From JAXLRU01 sp046330935 (GTDB lineage: Bacteria > Actinomycetota > Actinomycetes > Actinomycetales > Kineosporiaceae): a DNA stretch of 64,000 bases. The DNA is taken from contig JAXLRU010000002.1 in the NCBI GenBank assembly GCA_046330935.1, positions 930,001 to 994,000 on the forward strand. Direction: 5' to 3'. A model generated the notes under the pieces. That model was not told the DNA's origin. It saw only the letters and a list, made by a program, of their open reading frames with translations, and ran no database searches. Both the position numbers and the translations under genes were made by a program. This document shows positions 58,561 to 64,000 of the stretch, in pieces (position 1 is the stretch's first letter; each line of letters starts with the position of its first letter).

Positions 58561-58989
58561 TCAGGGTCGCGACTCGGTAACGTCCTTGACCCCCTGCAGC
58601 AACGTCTGCCACGTGCGGCTGGACTCGGCGGCCATCTCGGGACTGTCGTTGTTCTCCTGCCGGACGCTCAGCAGGGTGCTGCCGCCGGTGCCGGTCAGTT
58701 CGTAGGTGACGACGTGGTGGTTCTCGGGGGTGTCGGGCTTGCCCGACAGCGGGCTGTAGTGGGTGACGGTCAGCAGGCGGGGCTCGTCGACGGCGAGCAC
58801 GGTGCCGTTGTCGCGGAACGGCTTGCCCGCCCACTCGCCGTCCCAGGTGATCGGCGTCCCCTCCTCCCAGGTGGTCGTGACCTGCGCGTCGGCCATGTAG
58901 CGGCGGATCAGGTCGGGCTCGGTGAGGGTGCGCCACACCTGCTCGGGCGGGGCGTCCACGGTGATCTCGGCGTGCACGAGGTCGTCCAT
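58561..58989 (-). CDS. SRPBCC/AHSA1-domain protein, copy 1
   Basis: 142 residues from the ATG at 58989. START-like helix-grip fold: VHAEITVDAPPEQVWRTLTE, then ADAQVTTTWEEGTPITWDGE, and the C-terminal helix MAAESSRTWQTLLQGVKDVT. AHSA1-type proteins bind hydrophobic ligands or act as antitoxin/aromatase-like. It differs from the copy at 61341-61772 by only a few residues (for example SSR versus STR), and long stretches are identical at DNA level. Both copies are minus-strand and flank a low-GC island. Confidence 0.85.
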   Translation of the reverse strand: MDDLVHAEITVDAPPEQVWRTLTEPDLIRRYMADAQVTTTWEEGTPITWDGEWAGKPFRDNGTVLAVDEPRLLTVTHYSPLSGKPDTPENHHVVTYELTGTGGSTLLSVRQENNDSPEMAAESSRTWQTLLQGVKDVTESRP

Positions 58990-59150
58990 ACCGGACCGGT
59001 ACCCGGCCGCGGCTCTGCGCTGGTTGGGGCGGCCCTGTCCGGAGGAGCTGCCGGACGTCATGCTCGCTCACGGGGCTCGCTGACGGGTCACCGGAAGCCT
59101 GGCCTCGGTACCGCCGAAGGTGGCATGGGGCGGGCGGGATAGCCTGCGCC

Positions 59151-59181
59151 GTCATCGCGGGAGCCGCCTTTGCGATGACGG
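59151..59181. repeat. Small 9-bp inverted repeat in the 59018-59326 gap
   Basis: CGTCATCGC (59151-59159) pairs with 59173-59181. The 309-bp gap otherwise holds only the upstream regions of the divergent SRPBCC and GT87-like genes. Confidence 0.4.
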
Positions 59182-59326
59182 CGGCACGGCATCCCGGACA
59201 TGGCTGGAGGAAGGCGCCCCCACGGCGAGTGGTCTGTCAGGGCCGTGGGTGCGCTACTCTAAGTGACGTCCGGCTTTGGCGCAGCGCGTCAGCGATCACT
59301 CGCTTTCGGCGATCTCAGGGGAGTCT

Positions 59327-60538
59327 GTGCGGCAAAACAAGCAGGTGCTATTGGCTTTGGCATTCTCCGGTATCGTGTATTCCATCTGGTGGCGCTTCGA
59401 CCAACCCTCGTATGAGGATCTCAACATCTATCTCGACTCCGTTCGTGCGTGGTCCGCGGGGGCCGATCTCTACGAGTTCCGCAATGCGAATGGGGGAGGG
59501 TTTACTTATCCGCCATTTGCAGCCTTTCTCTTTCTGCCGCTTTCCAGGATTCCTCTAGAGTTGGGATCGTTTGGACTGATCTGGGGCCTCCTACTCTTGA
59601 TGGTGGCCTCCGCTGGCGCGTACCTCTTGACGCGTGCCCGAGAGCTCAGTAGCTGGGTTCTGGCGCTAACCGTTCTCGTCACGTTGCTGGGGCAGCCCAT
59701 GCGTGATGCCGTTCACTTCGGCCAAATAAGTCCCGTCGTCGCGTTCCTCGTCATTGGCGTGCCGCTTCTTTCGGGGCGCGGGAGCGCCGCGTGGGTGGGC
59801 CTTGCCGCCGCCCTCAAGCTCATGCCTGCTGCCCAGTGGGGCGTCTGGCTGGTGGCGGGAAGACTGGGGCAGGCGTTGCGATCGCTGGCTGTGTTCGTCG
59901 CGCTGGGTGTTGCGGCGTGGTCTGTCGCGCCGACCGCTTCCGAAAACTACTGGACGCATCAACTGTGGAACACCGGTCGTGTTGGGGACACCGCATCCCT
60001 TGGGAACAGCTCGCTGTTGGGCCTCTGCGCTCGACACTTCGCTAGCGTAGCCCCAATCCTCTGGGTCTTGTCCGTGGCTGTTGTTGTTGGTGTCATGAGT
60101 TGCGCAGTGTGGGGGTCTCGCCATCTGGTTCACGCGTCTGAGTTGCTCAAACTTGGATATGTTCTGTCCCTGGTCGTATCACCGATCACATGGGGGCACC
60201 ACGCAGCTTTCGTCCCCGCCCTCGCACTTCATTGCGTGGTGGCTGCTCACGCATCGGTTGCTGCGCGCAACCTGGCCGTCGGATCCCTGGTGGTGTGGCT
60301 CGTTCCGATCTATGACGTGGCCAAATGGGTCGATGGGCTCAACCATCAGGCGGCGTTGATTGTGGCGGATCTTCGTACGGTCTCGCTGTTGGTCATTTTC
60401 GCACTGTGCAGTCTCGGAATCACCGCGGAATCTCGGGGGTTGGATGGCGCGGGTCCCGGCGAGGCGACGCAAAGATCTCGCCGGGAGCCGAAGATCTCTC
60501 TAGGCGATCACACTCCGGGTGCCTACCATGTCGATTGA
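59327..60538 (+). CDS. DUF2029 / GT87-type polyprenol-phosphate-mannose mannosyltransferase-like protein
   Basis: 403 residues from the GTG at 59327, which follows AGGGGAG; an upstream TTG at 59276 is less likely. About ten membrane helices. The first loop carries the acidic DQPSYEDLNIYLDSVRAW, and the second GGGFTYPPFAAFLFLPLS, the GT87 hallmark. Members such as PimE add mannose or arabinose from polyprenyl phosphates to lipoglycans. The substrate is unknown. GC is clearly lower than flanking genes, consistent with transfer. Confidence 0.82.
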   Translation: MRQNKQVLLALAFSGIVYSIWWRFDQPSYEDLNIYLDSVRAWSAGADLYEFRNANGGGFTYPPFAAFLFLPLSRIPLELGSFGLIWGLLLLMVASAGAYLLTRARELSSWVLALTVLVTLLGQPMRDAVHFGQISPVVAFLVIGVPLLSGRGSAAWVGLAAALKLMPAAQWGVWLVAGRLGQALRSLAVFVALGVAAWSVAPTASENYWTHQLWNTGRVGDTASLGNSSLLGLCARHFASVAPILWVLSVAVVVGVMSCAVWGSRHLVHASELLKLGYVLSLVVSPITWGHHAAFVPALALHCVVAAHASVAARNLAVGSLVVWLVPIYDVAKWVDGLNHQAALIVADLRTVSLLVIFALCSLGITAESRGLDGAGPGEATQRSRREPKISLGDHTPGAYHVD

Positions 60539-60617
60539 CACGTCCCGTCCTGTCCTAGTAGCTTGCGGCCTGCCCGAATCGGTCGATTCGGGCGAAGTCT
60601 GCTCGGGAGGGAAACAC

Positions 60618-61064
60618 GTGAAGGTCGCTGGTGTCGGTGCGGCCATGTCTGTGTTGCTGGTCGCGGGGGTTGGGCTCGCTCCCAGCGCGTCGGCCACCGC
60701 TTATCGGGACTGTCCTTACCCGTATGTCTGCCTCTACAACGGCACATACAGTGCTGGTACCAAGCTGGTTCAGTACAAGGACGCCAAGTATCAGAATCTG
60801 CCAACCGACAAGCAGAACCAGGCGGACTCTGTCGTCAACACTCGTAATGACGACTCGGTGTGGCTCCTCGACACGGGTAGCAGTCCTGACCGGTACATCT
60901 GCATCCCCGCCAACGGGCGAGTCAATCTGGGTGACTATACCCTCTCGGGGAACAACAGCTGGGCCAACGATGTGGACACGATTCGTATCTGGTCCGATGA
61001 CGGCAAGTGTGGTGGAACGACGTCCGTGACGACCGGGACGGTCCCCGACGGATGGAGCGGCTGA
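60618..61064 (+). CDS. Secreted I36-like peptidase-inhibitor-family protein
   Basis: 148 residues; GTG after GGGAGGG. Sec signal (VAGVGAAMSVLLVAGVGLAP, cleavage near ASA). Mature cysteines at CPYPYVC, ICIPAN and KCGG. Crystallin-like repeats YVCLYNGTYSAGTKLVQYKD and VVNTRNDDSVWLLDT fit I36 despite being divergent. A second I36-like protein is at 29422-29793. Low GC. Likely acts outside the cell; inhibition of a protease is possible but not shown. A strong hairpin terminator follows. Confidence 0.72.
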   Translation: MKVAGVGAAMSVLLVAGVGLAPSASATAYRDCPYPYVCLYNGTYSAGTKLVQYKDAKYQNLPTDKQNQADSVVNTRNDDSVWLLDTGSSPDRYICIPANGRVNLGDYTLSGNNSWANDVDTIRIWSDDGKCGGTTSVTTGTVPDGWSG

Positions 61065-61137
61065 ACCCCTTGCCGCGCCCCGAGACCAAGGATGCCCCGG
61101 CGTCCTGATCGCGGGCTGAGCACATTGCGCTAGGCGC

Positions 61138-61171
61138 GCTGACAGCTCCCCGTTCCTTGGGAGCTGTCAGC
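61138..61171 (+). terminator. Hairpin terminator after the I36-like gene
   Basis: A perfect 13-bp stem, GCTGACAGCTCCC (61138-61150) with its complement (61159-61171), and an 8-nt loop, 74 bp beyond the stop codon. Confidence 0.75.
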
Positions 61172-61340
61172 GTGGCGCACATCGCACTGCTGGTTGGCGC
61201 TCGCTCGCAGGATTCTTCACTGTGGACGGAGCCAGGAGATTCGCTGCAAAAGACGCACGAGGGCCACTGTGCCGACGGCAAGTTGCCCTGCGGCAGCTCC
61301 GTTCTCCGCGAAAGCGGGGCTCTCTGGGCGTTCCGTTGGC

Positions 61341-61772
61341 TCAGGCCGGGCTCGACTCGGTGACGTCCTTGACCCCTTGAAGCAGCGTCTGCCAGGTGCG
61401 GGTGGACTCGGCGGCCATCTCGGGGCTGTCGTTGTTCTCCTGCCGGACGCTCAGCAGGGTGCTGCCGCCGGTGCCGGTCAGTTCGTAGGTGACGACGTGG
61501 TGGTTCTCGGGGGTGTCGGGCTTGCCCGACAGCGGGCTGTAGTGGGTGACGGTCAGCAGGCGGGGCTCGTCGACGGCGAGCACGGTGCCGTTGTCGCGGA
61601 ACGGCTTGCCCGCCCACTCGCCGTCCCAGGTGATCGGCGTCCCCTCCTCCCAGGTGGTCGTGACCTGCGCGTCGGCCATGTAGCGGCGGATCAGGTCGGG
61701 CTCGGTGAGGGTGCGCCACACCTGCTCGGGCGGGGCGTCCACGGTGATCTCTGCGTGTACGAGGTCGTCCAT
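61341..61772 (-). CDS. SRPBCC/AHSA1-domain protein, copy 2
   Basis: 143 residues from the ATG at 61772. Same fold and near-identical sequence as the copy at 58561-58989. The DNA identity runs from just inside the 3' end to about 25 bp before the start codon (about 61347-61800), with the central 300 bp essentially unchanged. Such low divergence implies recent duplication or gene conversion. Which copy is ancestral cannot be told from this window; the preceding 61065-61340 region holds only the terminator hairpin and no gene. Confidence 0.85.
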   Translation of the reverse strand: MDDLVHAEITVDAPPEQVWRTLTEPDLIRRYMADAQVTTTWEEGTPITWDGEWAGKPFRDNGTVLAVDEPRLLTVTHYSPLSGKPDTPENHHVVTYELTGTGGSTLLSVRQENNDSPEMAAESTRTWQTLLQGVKDVTESSPA

Positions 61773-61813
61773 ACCTCGGGGATACCCGGCCGTGGCTCTG
61801 GCACGCTCGGGAC

Positions 61814-62428
61814 GTGGACGACGACGTGTGGCTCACCGTGCAGGGTCGCCTGGAGCCGCATCCGTGGGCCCGTGGCCCCGAGCCCGACCTGCTGATGCTG
61901 CTGCGCTCTCGCATCGAGCTGAGCGGATGGGACAGCACCTTCAGCAGCCTGCCCGGGCCTCGGCAGGAGCTGTTCGGCCTGCTCGAGGCCGAGCTTGCGC
62001 CGGCGCCGGAGCTGGCCCGGTTCCGGGTGGTGCCCGCCGACCCTGACGCCGTCCACCGGTACCTGCCGGCCCTGGGGCTCGCGGCGGACGACGCGTTGCG
62101 CCGCCTCGGGGTGCTCACCGTCGAGCAGGTCACCGTGCGCGTGCCCGGCGCCGGCCCCGCATCGCTGCCCTACCTCCAGGCGGCACGCTCGTGGTTCGGG
62201 GTCTGCGACCCGGAGTCAGCGACCGACGCGACGCTGACCTGCGACAACGCCGACCGCGCCCTCGCCACCCTGGCCGCGCGCCACGTCGACCCGTTCGCCG
62301 TCGACCCGACGACCTCACGCGTGCGGCTGCCCGAGCCGACCCTCGCCGCGGCCACGTGGCTGCTCGCGGCCGTGGCGTCGGCGTCGCACCCCGTTGGCGG
62401 AGCGGCCCTGACCCTGCGCCTGACCTGA
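61814..62428 (+). CDS. Hypothetical protein
   Basis: 204 residues from a GTG. A region with WLTVQGRLEPHPWARGPEPD and LLRSRIELSGWDSTFSSLPG precedes Ala/Leu-rich helices and RSWFGVCDPESATDATLTCD with two cysteines. No known family was recognised. It is divergent from the SRPBCC copy 2 gene, 42 bp apart, and converges on the DUF350 gene. Codon use is high GC like the main chromosome, so it lies outside the island. Confidence 0.65.
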   Translation: MDDDVWLTVQGRLEPHPWARGPEPDLLMLLRSRIELSGWDSTFSSLPGPRQELFGLLEAELAPAPELARFRVVPADPDAVHRYLPALGLAADDALRRLGVLTVEQVTVRVPGAGPASLPYLQAARSWFGVCDPESATDATLTCDNADRALATLAARHVDPFAVDPTTSRVRLPEPTLAAATWLLAAVASASHPVGGAALTLRLT

Positions 62429-62440
62429 CCGAGCGCGGCC

Positions 62441-62857
62441 TCAGGCGATCGACGCCACGACGATCGCCGACACCGACAGCTGCAGTGCCGCCGTCACGAT
62501 CGTCGCGGGGTGGAACCGCACCTCGCACACGGTCTCGCCGAGCTTGCCGGGCGTCAGCAGGTCGAGCAGCACGAACACCAGCGCCTGCAGCAGGATCCCC
62601 GCGACGCCGAACACGACCGTCCACCCGAGCGCCGACCCGAAACCCGACGTCGCGTTCGTCCAGATCGTCGTGAAGGCCACCGCGCCCACGCCGAGCAGCC
62701 CCGCCCCGAGGATCACGGAGGCGTTGACCGAGCGGCGGGTCCAGATCTGCTCGGCCAGCTTGCCCGGCGTCAGCAGGTCGAGGACGAGGAAGCCGAGCAG
62801 GAGCAGTAGGAGGCCCACTCCGGTGTAGGCGGCGGCGTAGCCGAGGCTGGCGAGCAT
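62441..62857 (-). CDS. DUF350 membrane protein
   Basis: 138 residues; ATG after GGGAAGGA. Four helices in two internal repeats, each carrying LVLDLLTPGKL (about 25-35) and FVLLDLLTPGKL (about 95-106), the DUF350 signature. Function unknown; found beside stress or lipid genes in many bacteria. The repeated motif indicates ancestral duplication of a two-helix unit. Confidence 0.82.
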   Translation of the reverse strand: MLASLGYAAAYTGVGLLLLLLGFLVLDLLTPGKLAEQIWTRRSVNASVILGAGLLGVGAVAFTTIWTNATSGFGSALGWTVVFGVAGILLQALVFVLLDLLTPGKLGETVCEVRFHPATIVTAALQLSVSAIVVASIA

Positions 62858-63001
62858 GGGTCCTTCCCCTGGGACGTCGGTGCGGCGCGATCGCGGCTCA
62901 TCCTCCCGACTGCGCTGGAGGGGGCGGAACGGGGGGCCACCTTGCGGCGTCGTCACCGCGCGCGCGACCATGCGCGCACGGGAGGACGAGACGGGTGGGC
63001 C

Positions 63002-63733
63002 ATGAGCGTGACGACGACGGTGCCGCAGGTGCAGCCGAGGCAGCGGTGGACGTGGCGCCGGCAGCTGCCCGCGTGGAACGGACCCTTGCCGTTCCTCGGC
63101 TCCCCGTGGTTGATCGCTTCCCTCGCCTTCAACCACCTGCAGCTGCTCGCGTGGAGCGTGACTCTCGTCGCCTCGCTCGCCCTGTTCGTGGTGGCCCGCA
63201 CGGCAGCCCGCCTCGCGACCGACCGCCGCTCGGCCACCCTTCCGCCGCCTCGACAGGACGCCCCGCAGCCGCAGCGGCCCGACGCGCTACTGGCAGCGTC
63301 CGTGGCCTCGCGCCTGCTGCCCGCCGCGCTCGGGGTCGTCCTGCTCGCCGACCCCTCGCTGCTGCGGCCTCGCGTCGAGCCCGGCCTGTTCGAGCGTGTG
63401 GCGGGCGTCACCCTCGTGGCGTTCGCGGCGGTGGACCTGATCCGGGCGGTGCTGCTGTGGCGGGAGGCGTGTAGGACGCTCGGAGCGGCCGACGGGCGTC
63501 CCCGCGCCGAAGGCCGGGTCGTCGGCGAGCTGGACGGCGAGCCGGTCGTCGACATCGCGGGCGTCGGTCGAGTGGTGCTCACCGACGGCACCCGGCACGT
63601 GCGGCACCTGATGCAGGACGACGTCGTGGTGATCGACGGGGTCCTGAACAGGCGATCGTTGGTCGCCGTCACCGCCGCCCGCGGCGTCGGGTGGGCGCGG
63701 GTGCGGCGCATCCTCGCCGCCGAGGTGGGCTGA
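63002..63733 (+). CDS. Hypothetical membrane protein
   Basis: 243 residues from the ATG at 63002. Two or three helices in the first two-thirds (PWLIASLAFNHLQLLAWSVT, LLPAALGVVLLADPS, VTLVAFAAVDLIRAVLL), then a soluble C-terminal beta-rich tail (GELDGEPVVDIAGVGRVVLT, MQDDVVVIDGVLNRRSLVAV). No family was recognised. It starts 144 bp from the divergent DUF350 gene and precedes the last, partial gene by 1 bp. Confidence 0.65.
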   Translation: MSVTTTVPQVQPRQRWTWRRQLPAWNGPLPFLGSPWLIASLAFNHLQLLAWSVTLVASLALFVVARTAARLATDRRSATLPPPRQDAPQPQRPDALLAASVASRLLPAALGVVLLADPSLLRPRVEPGLFERVAGVTLVAFAAVDLIRAVLLWREACRTLGAADGRPRAEGRVVGELDGEPVVDIAGVGRVVLTDGTRHVRHLMQDDVVVIDGVLNRRSLVAVTAARGVGWARVRRILAAEVG

Positions 63734-63734
63734 C

Positions 63735-64000
63735 ATGGGGGAGAAGGCTCCGGCCGAGCCCGGACCGACGACAGGACTTCCCGAGGGTCTGCGGCCGCGC
63801 TATCCGCGGACGTTCACCGGCCTGCTGCGGATGGCGCTACGGCCGCGCGTCCTCGCGCTGTTCTTCGGTCTCATCGTCGTCGTCGCGGCGCTTCGCGTCC
63901 TGGGGCTGCCCTCGTGGGCTGCGACGCCGATCGTCATCGGCGCTTCGGGCCTGATCCTGTCAGCCGTGCTGACCCGCCATGCCCAGACTCAAGCCCAGCA
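63735..64000 (+). CDS. Membrane protein, 3' partial (cut by the window edge)
   Basis: The ATG at 63735, 1 bp after the previous stop, opens a frame that is still open at the window end (88 residues seen). A Pro/Thr-rich N-terminus leads to RPRYPRTFTGLLRMALRPRV and two hydrophobic helices (LALFFGLIVVVAALRVLGL and TPIVIGASGLILSAVL). The tight spacing indicates an operon with the upstream membrane protein gene. Too short to place in a family. Confidence 0.6.
   Translation, partial: MGEKAPAEPGPTTGLPEGLRPRYPRTFTGLLRMALRPRVLALFFGLIVVVAALRVLGLPSWAATPIVIGASGLILSAVLTRHAQTQAQ

Noticed and set aside
1..64000. CRISPR arrays, transposases, rRNA genes or a replication origin
   Set aside because: No regularly spaced identical repeats with unique spacers, no transposase or integrase domains, no rRNA-like sequence and no DnaA-box cluster were seen.

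Overview
This is a very high-GC (visibly above 70% G+C) actinobacterial chromosome segment. The evidence is the codon use, frequent GTG starts, a DUF222/HNH gene, a gluABCD-type transporter, an actinobacterial SoxR with its box, DUF6458 and PGPGW-type small membrane proteins, and an RNA that looks like the actinobacterial 6C sRNA. A Pseudonocardia-like genus would fit, but the sequence alone does not settle this. No rRNA, CRISPR array, replication origin or intact transposase was seen. There is one tRNA gene, tRNA-Gly(CCC).

Layout. 1-13.9 kb: partial HNH gene, a decayed short-repeat array, a complete glutamate-type ABC uptake operon, a ZIP metal transporter, an MFS exporter, a DUF952/SpoIIE-phosphatase pair, a small membrane protein, a secreted S33 peptidase, a DUF305-like lipoprotein without the usual His pair, and a dienelactone-hydrolase-like enzyme. 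14.0-15.9 kb: a lower-GC patch with a deaminase-fold protein and an almost empty 0.66 kb. 15.9-24.0 kb: secreted and surface proteins (PhoX-like, PA14, FN3/Calx-beta), with a partial 3' duplication of the PA14 gene and a frameshifted membrane metallophosphoesterase. 24.1-29.8 kb: VOC/AraC/DUF1801 genes, then a lower-GC cassette with a MacB-type ABC exporter and a secreted I36-like protein. 29.9-38.8 kb: YefM-YoeB, two large GGDEF-EAL proteins, the 6C-like sRNA, and a type III PKS / ICMT-like methyltransferase / FAD oxygenase operon of srsABC type for phenolic lipids.

38.8-47.5 kb is a redox and regulator-rich stretch. It holds a MarR-regulated NmrA-like reductase with twin operators, a SoxR-regulated FMN reductase with the SoxR box in a 19-bp spacer, a sulfite-oxidase-like enzyme with its reductase, an Old Yellow Enzyme, an AraC regulator, and an HTH-MNT (antitoxin-like) gene that appears leaderless. 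47.6-49.9 kb: a GT9 glycosyltransferase, several long palindromes, an orphan SLATT (defence-type 2TM) protein and tRNA-Gly with a duplicated 3' end. 50-57.7 kb: LURP-one-like protein, modABC molybdate uptake (which would feed the molybdenum enzyme at 43 kb), dcd, and a three-gene run ending in a colicin-immunity-like protein.

57.8-64 kb: HicA-HicB with a palindromic operator. Two nearly identical SRPBCC genes follow in direct orientation and bracket a low-GC island that carries a GT87-type mannosyltransferase-like protein and a second I36-like secreted protein. The window ends in small membrane-protein genes, the last cut by the edge.

The strongest second-look items are the 6C-like sRNA, the SRPBCC-bracketed island, the I36/ABC cassette, the deaminase patch, the tRNA-Gly 3'-end duplication beside the SLATT gene, and the dispersed palindrome families. 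Most other genes are ordinary housekeeping or accessory actinobacterial genes.
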